From UBA8529 sp964390565 (GTDB lineage: Bacteria > Bacteroidota > Bacteroidia > Bacteroidales > Tenuifilaceae): a DNA stretch of 40,479 nt. How positions within the stretch are numbered: position 1 is the stretch's first letter; every line of letters starts with the position of its first letter. The DNA lies in contig CAYMII010000036.1 of NCBI GenBank assembly GCA_964390565.1, forward strand, positions 1-40,479, written 5' to 3'. The notes under the pieces were generated by a model. The model was given only the letters and a program-made list of their open reading frames with translations. It searched no databases and was not told the origin of the DNA. The translations under genes and the position numbers were made by a program. Below are positions 8,685-17,160 of the stretch, piece by piece.

Positions 8685-9701
8685 CTAATTCAACTTATCT
8701 TGTATCTCTTCAACTTTATCCTTCGCACTTTTCATATTTGGATTAAGCTGTAATGCTAATTTATACTCAGCAAGCGATTCTTTTAACAAACCCTTTTTTA
8801 GCAAAGCCTCGCCCAAACTATCGTGCGCATTTGCCGACTTTGGAGCTAAAGCCACCTGCTTTCTTAACTTTTCGATTGCATCATCAACGCGATTTTGTCC
8901 TAGAAGGAAATAACCATAATCGTTGAAGAAAGCAAAGTAATCGGGGTTATTACCATATTTGGCTTCAATCAGCTTATACTGCTCCTCAACTTTAGCTGAT
9001 TCTCCTTTCTTCTTCAAGCCTTGAATCATCAATATTCGACCGATATACTCATCAATCTTAATAACATTATTAACCTCCTCAAGAGCCTTTTTATCATTAT
9101 TCAAACCAATGTAAATTTGTACAAGAAATATCCGAGCCTGCTTTTCATCTAACTTCATTAATCGATTTGCTAATTCCAGCGCTTTGTTTAGGTCACCACC
9201 AGCAACACTAGGTGCTTGCGTATAATACCCTGTAAGGTTTGCTAACGCAAGTCGATGGTTAGGATCAATCTTTAGGGCTGCTATAAGCTCATCCCTAAAG
9301 TCCCCTGCTAACGACATCTTAGTAAACATGCTACCATTATTCATTTGAACCATATAAGCTCTTGCTAAACCATAATGGTACTCAGCATTATTAGAATTCA
9401 ACTTAATGGCTTCCTCAAACTCATCCTCTGCATCATCAGCCTTATTTAATTTTATTAGAACGATGCCTAATGCATAGTGCGCATCGGCATTTTTATCGTT
9501 TTTTGAGATAATAGCATCTAACGAAGCTTTTGCCTTCTGATAATCATCCTTATCATAAAGCGCGACTGCGCTAAGTACCTCCTTATCATTAACTTTAATA
9601 GCCTCTTTACCTTGTGCATATAAATGCACAGGTCTAAAAATCGTAATAGCAACCAAAACGAATAGGATCAAGCCATTTCTTTTGAATTTTGATGTTTTCA
9701 T
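8685..9701 (-). CDS. Periplasmic TPR-repeat protein
   Basis: A 338-residue protein with an N-terminal signal segment (about residues 10-30, ending LYAQ) followed almost entirely by tetratricopeptide repeats. Typical helical pairs are visible, for example ADAHYALGIVLIKLNKADDAEDEFEEAI and AEYHYGLARAYMV near residues 65-115, and SANAHDSLGEALLKKGLLKESLAEYKLAL near 290-320. TPRs make protein-protein scaffolds. No enzymatic domain is present, so the partner is unknown. It is downstream of the FtsX-like permease gene on the same strand with a 111-base gap, and may be transcribed separately. It ends at a bidirectional terminator. Confidence 0.8.
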   Translation of the reverse strand: MKTSKFKRNGLILFVLVAITIFRPVHLYAQGKEAIKVNDKEVLSAVALYDKDDYQKAKASLDAIISKNDKNADAHYALGIVLIKLNKADDAEDEFEEAIKLNSNNAEYHYGLARAYMVQMNNGSMFTKMSLAGDFRDELIAALKIDPNHRLALANLTGYYTQAPSVAGGDLNKALELANRLMKLDEKQARIFLVQIYIGLNNDKKALEEVNNVIKIDEYIGRILMIQGLKKKGESAKVEEQYKLIEAKYGNNPDYFAFFNDYGYFLLGQNRVDDAIEKLRKQVALAPKSANAHDSLGEALLKKGLLKESLAEYKLALQLNPNMKSAKDKVEEIQDKLN

Positions 9702-9812
9702 AAAATTTGATATGTTTTGTTTTAAATTAATAGTTTGATTTTGCCTATCAACTTTTAATCCAAACTAATCACTTTTTTAGAAATTATTAGGAATTAACAA
9801 AACATCTTCAAT

Positions 9813-12167
9813 TTATTCACATCTCAGCGCATCAACAGGTTTAATTCTTGCCATTTTTAATGCTTGGTAAAAAACGGTAATCGCAGCAATTATTAGAGCT
9901 GAAACTAAAGCACCTGCAAATATTAACCACGAAACTTCTGTATGATATGCATAATTCCTAAATATTGATGTAATGGCTATGTAAGCCAATGGTATGGCAA
10001 TTAAACCAGATATCAGAACCCACTTCGTAAAGCTGATTAGCAGAATCGAAAGTAATTTCATCACAGATGCACCATGTATTTTTCTTAGCACTAACGATTT
10101 TCGCTGTTGCTCAGCGATAAAGGCAGCAAGACTCAATAGTCCAACGCATGAAATTAGTATAGCAAATAGCGTAAACTGGCTCATTATTTCCTTTATTTGT
10201 ATATCAGTTGAGTACATCCTATGATAATCGTCCTCAAGCATGGTTGACTCGAATGGAGAATCAGGGAAGAATTCGGAGAAAACCTTTTTAATTTGATTCA
10301 TGGTTTGTACATCAAACTCATTATTGGCCTTTATTATGATATTATAAACTTCCTCACCATCGGGAGAATAGTAAATAAATAAAGGTTGAATCTTTCCTGA
10401 AAAATGAGTGAAGTGAAAATCCTTCATAACCCCAATGACCTTTTTCTTATAACCCCAAAATCTAACTTCCTGCCCAAGAATCTCCTTTTTATTGATAATC
10501 TTGGCAGCAGTTTCGTTTATAACAATGCTTGCTGTATCTGTTTTAAAATCTGAGGAGTAGAATCTTCCCTCTGCCATCTTTATCTCCATAGCATCTGTTA
10601 AATGCTCATCGGCATAAGTAAATGAGAATAGGTAGCTTTGAGTTGTATCCCTTCCATCCCAAGTAAAATTACTTGTAGATGAGTGTATTCTAAAAGGCAG
10701 ATGCAAAACGCTCGTAACATATTTTACACCGGGTATTTTTTTCAACTCAGCCTTAAAACTTTTATATTTTGGCTGCATTTCACCTCTAAATGGAATTGAT
10801 ATAACATTCTTCCTCGACATACCCGCATCGGCATTATTAATATAATTGAGCTGCTTGAACATAAAGAACGATACGATAACAAGAAAAACCGTGATTGTAT
10901 ACTGAATAATTACCATGGTCTTTCTAAATCCAGCACCCCTTGCTCCCATTCTAAGTACTCCTTTTAGCACACTTGCAGGTTGGAACGACGACAGTACAAA
11001 CGCAGGATAAATTCCAGAAACTAGCCCGACAACAGCTGTAACGCCTAAAATTTTAAGCCAAAATCCAATATTAGAGAAGTTTAAAGTTAACTCTGTCTTT
11101 AGGGTTAGATTAAAAGTAGGCAAAGCCAAATCAACTAGAAGAATTGCAACCAAAAGAGCCAAAATTGTACTTAAAAACGACTCCATAAAGTATTGTGTGA
11201 TAAGTTGCGTTCTAGATGAACCAATAACTTTACGAATTCCAACTTCTTTCGCTCTATTAGCAGCACGTGCAGTAATTAAGTTTATAAAGTTTATTGATGC
11301 TAGAATCAGGACAAAACCAGCAACAGATAAAAGGATCGTTATAAAGGTCATCATCCCAAACCCATCGGGGTCAATATCATAAAGACGAACTTTTTCCAGC
11401 GGAAAAAGATGAAAGGTTGTTGATTCAGAGGTACCCATCTTCACCACCTCTGCTTGGATATTCTTTTCTAAAACGCTTATATCATTAGTATTATTAAGCC
11501 TTACAAAAGTGCTAAATGAGTTATTGCCCCAATGGTCGAAATTACGGAAACCAAAATCAAGAATCTTCTCGAATGGAATCAAACAGGCAAACTCGATGTT
11601 AGAATTTTTAGAGTAATCCTTGACAATAGCAGTTACCATTAGCTCTACCTTACTGTTCAATCTTACGCTTTTGCCAATACAATCGTTATTTCCAAATATT
11701 TTCTTAGCTGTAGTCTCAGTTAGCACAATGGAGTTTTGATCCTTCAGACATTCGTTTGGGCTACCTGCAATAAAATTAGCACTAAAGATACCAAAGAAGG
11801 TACTATCGGTAAAAGCTAAGTCATTCTCCCGAAATGCCCTATCGCCCATTCCTATTACGGCAGAACCACCCGTAAACCGAGCGCTAACGCTAATCTCAGG
11901 GAATTTGCTATTTAAGAATGCCGATAATGGTCCTGGAGTTGAATATGTATAGAGGGTATAGCCATTTGCATACGATTGTTTTTCATAAACCTGATATATA
12001 TTCTGATAATCGGACTGAAACTTGTCGTAACTTTTCTGATAATCGGCCCAAAGCATAATTATGATTGTACACATCAACCCAACGGCTAAACCAAGAATAT
12101 TTACTACTGTGTAAAATCTCCCTTTAACCGATACTCTTATAAATTGTTTAATCCAACTTATTAGCAT
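9813..12167 (-). CDS. FtsX/MacB-like ABC transporter permease, two-domain type
   Basis: A 784-residue inner-membrane protein of the Bacteroidota FtsX permease family. It has a first membrane helix (about residues 18-42, VVNILGLAVGLMCTIIIMLW), a MacB-like periplasmic domain, three helices near 275-390 with the AANRAKEVGIRKVIGSSRTQL loop, another core helix near 425, a second periplasmic domain, and three final helices near 665-775. This is the usual duplicated FtsX arrangement. It carries no ATPase domain and none is encoded nearby. Related transporters act in efflux or as mechanotransmission devices. The gene is divergent from a sigma-54-type response regulator, and the gap between them contains palindromes and a sigma-54-like promoter, so regulation by that two-component system is likely (inference). 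Confidence 0.88.
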   Translation of the reverse strand: MLISWIKQFIRVSVKGRFYTVVNILGLAVGLMCTIIIMLWADYQKSYDKFQSDYQNIYQVYEKQSYANGYTLYTYSTPGPLSAFLNSKFPEISVSARFTGGSAVIGMGDRAFRENDLAFTDSTFFGIFSANFIAGSPNECLKDQNSIVLTETTAKKIFGNNDCIGKSVRLNSKVELMVTAIVKDYSKNSNIEFACLIPFEKILDFGFRNFDHWGNNSFSTFVRLNNTNDISVLEKNIQAEVVKMGTSESTTFHLFPLEKVRLYDIDPDGFGMMTFITILLSVAGFVLILASINFINLITARAANRAKEVGIRKVIGSSRTQLITQYFMESFLSTILALLVAILLVDLALPTFNLTLKTELTLNFSNIGFWLKILGVTAVVGLVSGIYPAFVLSSFQPASVLKGVLRMGARGAGFRKTMVIIQYTITVFLVIVSFFMFKQLNYINNADAGMSRKNVISIPFRGEMQPKYKSFKAELKKIPGVKYVTSVLHLPFRIHSSTSNFTWDGRDTTQSYLFSFTYADEHLTDAMEIKMAEGRFYSSDFKTDTASIVINETAAKIINKKEILGQEVRFWGYKKKVIGVMKDFHFTHFSGKIQPLFIYYSPDGEEVYNIIIKANNEFDVQTMNQIKKVFSEFFPDSPFESTMLEDDYHRMYSTDIQIKEIMSQFTLFAILISCVGLLSLAAFIAEQQRKSLVLRKIHGASVMKLLSILLISFTKWVLISGLIAIPLAYIAITSIFRNYAYHTEVSWLIFAGALVSALIIAAITVFYQALKMARIKPVDALRCE

Positions 12168-12213
12168 AATAGTATTTTTAATATTTAATTATCACTTTAT
12201 CGGATTCTGCTAT

Positions 12214-12229
12214 CCCAACCATCATACCA
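12214..12229 (-). promoter_or_regulatory. Possible sigma-54 promoter for the ABC permease gene
   Basis: On the minus strand the sequence TGGTATGATGGTTGGG resembles the -24/-12 consensus TGGCAYGnnnnTTGC. The -24 GG and the spacing fit, but the -12 GC reads GG. It lies 46 bases before the ATG at 12167. The palindromes at 12305-12341 lie about 80-130 bases further upstream, a normal enhancer distance. Confidence 0.4.
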
Positions 12230-12304
12230 CCTCCAATATAATGCTGATAATGTGAATATTAATAATATTGCCTTTAAAATTTCCCCTTCTTAGTTCAAAA
12301 TATC

Positions 12305-12341
12305 TGTCCACGGACAAACACATACTGTCCATTCATGGACA
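12305..12341. promoter_or_regulatory. Tandem TGTCC..GGACA palindromes, likely response-regulator binding sites
   Basis: TGTCCACGGACA (12305-12316) and TGTCCATTCATGGACA (12326-12341) are two inverted repeats sharing TGTCC/GGACA arms. Their centres are 23 bp apart, about two helical turns, so two dimers would bind on one face of the DNA. They lie between the ABC permease gene and the response-regulator gene that starts at 12395. The likely binder is that regulator through its Fis-type helix-turn-helix. Confidence 0.65.
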
Positions 12342-12394
12342 ATTTTAAACCTTACTGAATAATTCATACCTTAGCCTTCGATATAATATATTCT

Positions 12395-13768
12395 ATGATT
12401 CAGAAAGATAGAAAACTGCTGATTGTTGATGATGACGAGTACATTAGGCTTAGCCTAAAGGTTTTGCTCGATGAGCACTTTGCTCAAATCGATAGCCTCG
12501 ATAATCCCGATAGCATTCCCAGCATGCTTTCATCAACAAGCTATGATGTGGTTTTACTAGATATGAATTTCCGTGCTGGCGATATATCTGGCAAAGAGGG
12601 ACTTAAGTGGCTCAACTGGGTTATTGCAAACCAACCCGATACCTCTGTTGTAATAATTACAGCCTACGCCAATGTTGAACTTGCTGTTGAAGCAGTTCAA
12701 ATGGGTGCTACCGATTTTGTGGTAAAACCTTGGCATAACGAGAAGATGATTGCAACAATCAGCGCAGCAATTCAGCTTAGTGCAAGCAAAAAAGAACTTA
12801 GCGTTATGCATCAGCGCCAAAGCGCATTGGGACGTATTTCGGGGTTACCCTTTGAGGAGATGATAGGCTCTTCGGCTCCAATGCGAAAGGTTTTTGAGGC
12901 AATTTCGAAGGTAGCAGGAACAGATGCAAACGTCTTGATTCTTGGCGAGAATGGAACTGGTAAAGAATTGGTTGCGCGTGCTTTACATCGTTTTTCAGAA
13001 AGAAAAAATGGCGTTTTTATTACTGTTGATGTTGGAGCGATTCCTGAGACCCTATTCGAGAGTGAATTATTTGGACACCAAAAAGGTGCTTTTACTGATG
13101 CTAAGGAGGATCGAGTTGGTAGGTTTGAAGCAGCATCAGGAGGAACTCTTTTCCTTGATGAGATTGGGAATATTCCTCAAAACCTTCAATCGAAGTTACT
13201 TTCAGCAATTCAGAATAGAAAGATTAACCGACTTGGGAGCAATCGCTCAATTGATATCGATGTTAGGCTTATTTGTGCTACAAACTGCAACCTGCTTGAG
13301 ATGACAAACAGCGGGAAGTTTAGGCAAGATTTGCTTTATCGCATTAACACTGTTGAAATCACCCTACCCCCGCTTCGCGATAGGCTCGACGATATTCCAA
13401 TACTTGTGAACCATTTCGTGAACCTGTTTTGCAGAAAATATAACCATCCAATACTAAAAACTCCCGACCATGTTATCAAGAAACTCCAAAAATACCATTG
13501 GCCAGGTAATGTTAGGGAATTGCGACATACCATCGAAAGGGTTATAATTCTATCAGATGGTGATACTTTGCGCTCAACCGATTTCCTTTTCCCCGAATCA
13601 GAAAAGCCACAAGGTTTTCCAATAGATTCATATAACCTTGATAGTTTAGAGCTATGGGCTATTAACGAGTGTATGAAAAAGCATCAGGGGAATGTAAGTA
13701 AAACCGCTGCAGAACTTGGTTTAACAAGGGGAGCATTGTATCGGAGGTTTGAGAAATATGGATTGTAA
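12395..13768 (+). CDS. Sigma-54-dependent response regulator (NtrC family)
   Basis: A 457-residue transcriptional activator. The receiver domain (residues 7-125) has the acidic triad DDD at 12-14 and the phospho-acceptor Asp56. The AAA+ domain (about 155-390) has Walker A GENGTGKE (184-191) and Walker B LFLDE (Asp255, Glu256). The sigma-54 contact loop reads GAFTDA at 231-236 instead of the textbook GAFTGA. A Fis-type helix-turn-helix (KTAAELGLTRGALYRRFEKYGL) ends the protein. The histidine kinase gene follows 92 bases downstream, giving a cognate pair. Tandem palindromes 55-90 bases upstream are plausible binding sites for itself and for control of the divergent permease gene. Confidence 0.95.
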   Translation: MIQKDRKLLIVDDDEYIRLSLKVLLDEHFAQIDSLDNPDSIPSMLSSTSYDVVLLDMNFRAGDISGKEGLKWLNWVIANQPDTSVVIITAYANVELAVEAVQMGATDFVVKPWHNEKMIATISAAIQLSASKKELSVMHQRQSALGRISGLPFEEMIGSSAPMRKVFEAISKVAGTDANVLILGENGTGKELVARALHRFSERKNGVFITVDVGAIPETLFESELFGHQKGAFTDAKEDRVGRFEAASGGTLFLDEIGNIPQNLQSKLLSAIQNRKINRLGSNRSIDIDVRLICATNCNLLEMTNSGKFRQDLLYRINTVEITLPPLRDRLDDIPILVNHFVNLFCRKYNHPILKTPDHVIKKLQKYHWPGNVRELRHTIERVIILSDGDTLRSTDFLFPESEKPQGFPIDSYNLDSLELWAINECMKKHQGNVSKTAAELGLTRGALYRRFEKYGL

Positions 13769-13860
13769 AATTGTTTTGCTGTGATGCAGTGTTACTGTGA
13801 GTTATAATGATTTTGTTTTTAATCTGATGTCTAGAATCTAGTATCTGAAATCTAAATAGA

Positions 13861-15198
13861 ATGATTTTCAAAAGGTATCAATTTGGTTTTTTGATTAGGG
13901 TGATTCTTCTTGCCCTCTCGCTTGCTCTATTGATGTATTTAATCGTTGTTGAAAAACAGTACTTAAGGAGCGCATACGTTTTTGTAGTAATCATTCTGCT
14001 AATTTGGAGCATCTATAGGCATATCAACAAGATAACACGCGATTTTTTCACATTTATTACAGCTCTTGCTAATGAGGAGTATTCCATTCAATTCGCCAAT
14101 GATAAAAGCAATAAGAATCTTCAAAAACTCTATCATCTCTATAACATAACAGCCAAAAGATTTCAGAAAGTAAAGTATGAACGCGATTTACAGCATCTAT
14201 TTCTACAAGAGATAATTAACCAAATTGAGGTGGGAATCCTTGCTTTTAATTCAAACCATGAAGTTTTGCTTTACAATAAGTCCTATTGCAAGCTATTTGG
14301 GGTAACAAGTCCAAAATCGTTGAGCGATTTAAGTCCTGAAATCAGAACATCCATAATTGAACTAGCTCCGGGTGATAAAAAGATAATATATCATACTTTA
14401 AATGGCGAAAAGTTTATACTCTCCACCCACTCTACCTCATTCGTTCTAAAAGAACGAAACCTTACCTTGGTTTACTTTCATAATATAAAGGCAGAATTGG
14501 ATGAGCAAGAGCTCGAGTCGTGGCAAAAGCTATTTAGCGTGCTAACCCACGAAATAATGAACTCCGTTACGCCCATAAGCTCGCTAACGTCGAGCCTTAA
14601 TGCTAAGCTTAAAAAAGATATAACAAGTACTGGAATAGCCGAGCAAAAAACGCTAGACCTTTTATCAGAAGGGCTTGATGCTGTCTCAATCCGTTCCAAT
14701 GGATTGCTTGCCTTTACCGATTCATTCCGCAAACTTTCAAAAATTGCCAAACCTAGCAAAACTGAAATTGAGCTAAATAAACTTTTCGAGCGGATTAAAA
14801 CCCTTTTCTCATCTACTCTTCAGGTTAATGGCATTGAGTTTAGCTACAATGTATCGCCCCAAACGCCATCAATTAATGCTGATCCGCAGCAAATCGAGCA
14901 GGTGTTAATTAACCTTTTTCAAAACTCCATTGATGCTGTTGATGGAAAAGTTGGTGGAAAAATCGCAATAAATACCAACCTAATCCCGGATGGCAAAACT
15001 TGCATTACATTGACCGATAACGGTATTGGAATTTCAGCAGAAACTATGGATAAGGTATTTATTCCGTTCTTCACCACAAAAACTAAAGGCAGTGGCATAG
15101 GACTTAGCCTATCTCGTCAAATAATTAGGATGCATGGTGGGACTATTGAGATACTTTCTGAGCAAAACAATGGCACAACAGTATCTATAACTCTCTAA
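13861..15198 (+). CDS. Membrane-bound sensor histidine kinase
   Basis: A 445-residue kinase, presumed partner of the response regulator upstream. Two membrane helices lie at about residues 9-30 and 38-52 with only a handful of residues between them, so it has no sizeable periplasmic sensor and probably senses in the membrane or cytoplasm. A PAS-like domain covers about 118-210. The dimerisation helix has the phosphorylated His230 in LTHEIMNSVTP. The ATPase domain shows the N box (Asn355), G1 DNGIG (Asp386) and G2 GSGIG (410-414). It ends one base before the stop codon of the convergent GT2 gene, with no terminator between them. Confidence 0.93.
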   Translation: MIFKRYQFGFLIRVILLALSLALLMYLIVVEKQYLRSAYVFVVIILLIWSIYRHINKITRDFFTFITALANEEYSIQFANDKSNKNLQKLYHLYNITAKRFQKVKYERDLQHLFLQEIINQIEVGILAFNSNHEVLLYNKSYCKLFGVTSPKSLSDLSPEIRTSIIELAPGDKKIIYHTLNGEKFILSTHSTSFVLKERNLTLVYFHNIKAELDEQELESWQKLFSVLTHEIMNSVTPISSLTSSLNAKLKKDITSTGIAEQKTLDLLSEGLDAVSIRSNGLLAFTDSFRKLSKIAKPSKTEIELNKLFERIKTLFSSTLQVNGIEFSYNVSPQTPSINADPQQIEQVLINLFQNSIDAVDGKVGGKIAINTNLIPDGKTCITLTDNGIGISAETMDKVFIPFFTTKTKGSGIGLSLSRQIIRMHGGTIEILSEQNNGTTVSITL

Positions 15199-16125
15199 TT
15201 ACTCAATATTAGTCTTCTCAACTATATAAAGCGGTCGATTGCGAACATTAGTATTTATTCTGCTGATATACTCACCAATTATTCCTACCGATAATAGTTG
15301 AATACCACCAATGAACATCGAACTGATAATTAAAGATGTCCAACCTGTTATGGTTTCATGTAGAAAATAGTGAGAGTAAAGCGCATATAATATTACAAAA
15401 AAAGCTATAAGCGATATAAATAGCCCTAAGTTTGTTACCAATCGCAAAGGAGCATTTGAGAAACCAGTAATACCATCAAGGGCAAACTTTATCATCTTGC
15501 TTAATGGATAGCCTGTTTTACCTGTAGTACGGCTATCACGCTCAAACTCCACAAAGGTTTGGCGGAAACCCAACCAGGCAATTTGCCCACGAAGGAATTT
15601 ATTCTGCTCGGGCATAAGTTTAAGGTAATCAACAATTTTACGATCAATAAGCCTAAAATCGCCAACATCCATTGGGATATCAACTGAAGTAATTCGTTTG
15701 AGAAGACGATAGAAAAGTTTTGCTGTTATAAGTTTAAAAATCGATTCGCCTTTACGTTTGATTCGCTTTGCATAAACAACCTCATTGCCCTCTTTATACT
15801 TTCTATATAGTTCTGGAATAAGCTCTGGTGGATCCTGTAAATCGCCATCAATAATAACAACAGCGTTGCCCTTACAATAATCGAGTCCTGCTGTAACAGC
15901 AATCTGATGTCCAAAATTTCGGCTAAAGTTGATGAATTTAACACGTTTATCTTTCTCGGTTAGCTCAATTAGCCTAAAAAGAGTTGCATCCTTGCTCCCA
16001 TCGTTAACAAAAATAAACTCGTAATTGGGTGTAATTGGTTCAACAGCAGCATTAAGCCGACTATAAAGTTGGTGAATAATCTCCTGCTCGTTAAAAACAG
16101 GGATAATAACTGATAATTCAATCAT
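15199..16125 (-). CDS. GT2 polyprenyl-phosphate glycosyltransferase, GtrB/DPM1-like
   Basis: A 308-residue enzyme that probably moves a sugar from a nucleotide donor to undecaprenyl phosphate on the cytoplasmic face. I choose the ATG at 16125, directly before the typical GT2 opening ELSVIIPVFNE, over an in-frame TTG 15 bases upstream. The GT-A domain shows FVNDGSKD (39-46) and the metal-binding region DGDLQDPPE (93-101). RGQIAWLGFRQ and the amphipathic region near 190-225 match the GtrB/YfdH group. Two C-terminal membrane helices (about 230-295) anchor it. Lipid-linked sugars of this kind serve GT-C transferases, and one is encoded at 18016. A functional link is inference, since they are on opposite strands. 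Confidence 0.9.
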   Translation of the reverse strand: MIELSVIIPVFNEQEIIHQLYSRLNAAVEPITPNYEFIFVNDGSKDATLFRLIELTEKDKRVKFINFSRNFGHQIAVTAGLDYCKGNAVVIIDGDLQDPPELIPELYRKYKEGNEVVYAKRIKRKGESIFKLITAKLFYRLLKRITSVDIPMDVGDFRLIDRKIVDYLKLMPEQNKFLRGQIAWLGFRQTFVEFERDSRTTGKTGYPLSKMIKFALDGITGFSNAPLRLVTNLGLFISLIAFFVILYALYSHYFLHETITGWTSLIISSMFIGGIQLLSVGIIGEYISRINTNVRNRPLYIVEKTNIE

Positions 16126-16414
16126 TATTGGGGCTTTCAAATATTTAACAAAGCCTAAAATTAGCCAAAGTCCCTGTAAAATAAAAGCAAATACAACAAT
16201 TTAAAATATAGTGCATTGGGTGAACGAATAAGACTTTTTGTTTTCAATTAGGGAGTCAAATAGATAATTAAAGAATGCATGCATCAAAAAACAAAAACTA
16301 TCTTTTCCCTTCTAATTCATTTATGATAGTGGTAACAACATTATTAAAAATGACCTTTAGAAACAAAGATAATATTGCAAAAACGCTTGAGTTAATAGGG
16401 CATGAATGGTAGAG
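16126..16414. other. Gene-free AT-rich spacer
   Basis: 289 bases without a convincing gene. A 28-codon reading frame at 16323-16409 ending in LIGHEW has no supporting signal. No terminator or clear promoter is visible. Confidence 0.6.
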
Positions 16415-16759
16415 TTAACGATTTAACCAGAATGGGGCTAAATTGTAGGGTGGAAAATTCATGTGGATTCCAAGATAACTTGTCACCTCAAGTTCTGAAA
16501 GGTCATTCAATTGATCTGCATCTTCAATGCTATTAACAGGGATAAAAGAGTAATACTCATTATCATTACCGTCACCAAAGTCAACAATTTCAATATATTC
16601 ATAAAAGTATAACAACCCGCAAGCTTTGCATTTCTTTAATTCGCGTGTATTATGATAATTGTCTCGATAACTCTTAACGGTCTCAAAATTTGTTAAAAGC
16701 ATTTCCTTGGTCAATTTTTCAGACCAGAGATGGCATTCTTTAAGTTTGGATATTTCCAT
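16415..16759 (-). CDS. Small protein of unknown function
   Basis: A 114-residue soluble protein that I do not recognise. The ATG at 16759 is chosen over a TTG nine bases upstream. There is no signal peptide or membrane segment. It is rich in acidic and aromatic residues. A single CKAC pair (near residue 44, in ELKKCKACGLLYFYEY) looks like half of a zinc knuckle. The C-terminal half (DFGDGNDNEYYSFIPV, then LGIHMNFPPYNLAPFW) resembles small stand-alone proteins of the immunity or SMI1-neighbourhood sort in style only; I cannot name a family. It is isolated, with about 290 and 400 gene-free bases on its two sides, and may be an acquired or orphan gene. Confidence 0.6.
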   Translation of the reverse strand: MEISKLKECHLWSEKLTKEMLLTNFETVKSYRDNYHNTRELKKCKACGLLYFYEYIEIVDFGDGNDNEYYSFIPVNSIEDADQLNDLSELEVTSYLGIHMNFPPYNLAPFWLNR

Positions 16760-17102
16760 ATCAATCAAATCTTATTGAGCATATAATATTCCCATGGTTT
16801 GGCACGCTGGGGAGTTCGCTGCTGAGTCCATATCACACGTTAAACTTTTACTAATGTACAAAAATCATTCATATATGCATTTCAATCCCAGTGAAATTAA
16901 CCAAATGATGCCGATAAAATGAAGTAGTACCCCATCAAGTTCTTTTTGCTAATTCACTAAACCTCAAAAGGTGTTTAGCACTGAAATATTTACATCCGAA
17001 GTAGAAGTAACGACTTTAAGGTGCAAAGTAACTTGATATTATTAACCTTTTCAGGTTATTAAGCAGATAATACGACCATTAGAGAATCTAATTATCGACC
17101 AT
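16760..17102. other. Gene-free stretch
   Basis: No reading frame of interest on either strand. The only structure seen is a weak inverted repeat near 17040-17062 (TTAACCT, then AGGTTATTAA). A TGGCACG at 16799-16805 looks like a sigma-54 -24 box but has no -12 partner. The end of the stretch leads into the promoter of the alpha/beta hydrolase gene. Confidence 0.6.
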
Positions 17103-17136
17103 TTTGTTTTTTTTCATTTAATTACATGTACTTTTG
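17103..17136 (+). promoter_or_regulatory. Bacteroidota-type promoter for the alpha/beta hydrolase gene
   Basis: The -33 box TTTG (17103-17106) and the -7 box TACTTTTG (17129-17136) are exact matches with a 22-base spacer. Transcription would start near 17143, about 18 bases before the ATG at 17161. This argues against an in-frame TTG at 17134, which lies inside the -7 box. Confidence 0.65.
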
Positions 17137-17160
17137 CAACAAAAGCAAGCCGTTGGCCTT

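Noticed and set aside
12942..13304. 120-codon plus-strand frame inside the response-regulator gene
   Set aside because: Shadow of the AAA+ domain in another frame; no own start signal or protein-like motif.
13821..13857. AATCTGATGTCTAGAATCTAG-like repeated words before the histidine kinase gene
   Set aside because: Short degenerate words (ATCT/TCTA) without clear symmetry around a promoter; probably intergenic filler.
16323..16409. 28-codon frame ending LIGHEW, considered as a gene fragment
   Set aside because: Too short, with no promoter and no family match I can name.
16799..16820. TGGCACG as a sigma-54 promoter
   Set aside because: No -12 GC at the right spacing and no gene just downstream.
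17134..17160. TTG start for the alpha/beta hydrolase
   Set aside because: The codon is inside the -7 promoter box, so the ATG at 17161 is used.
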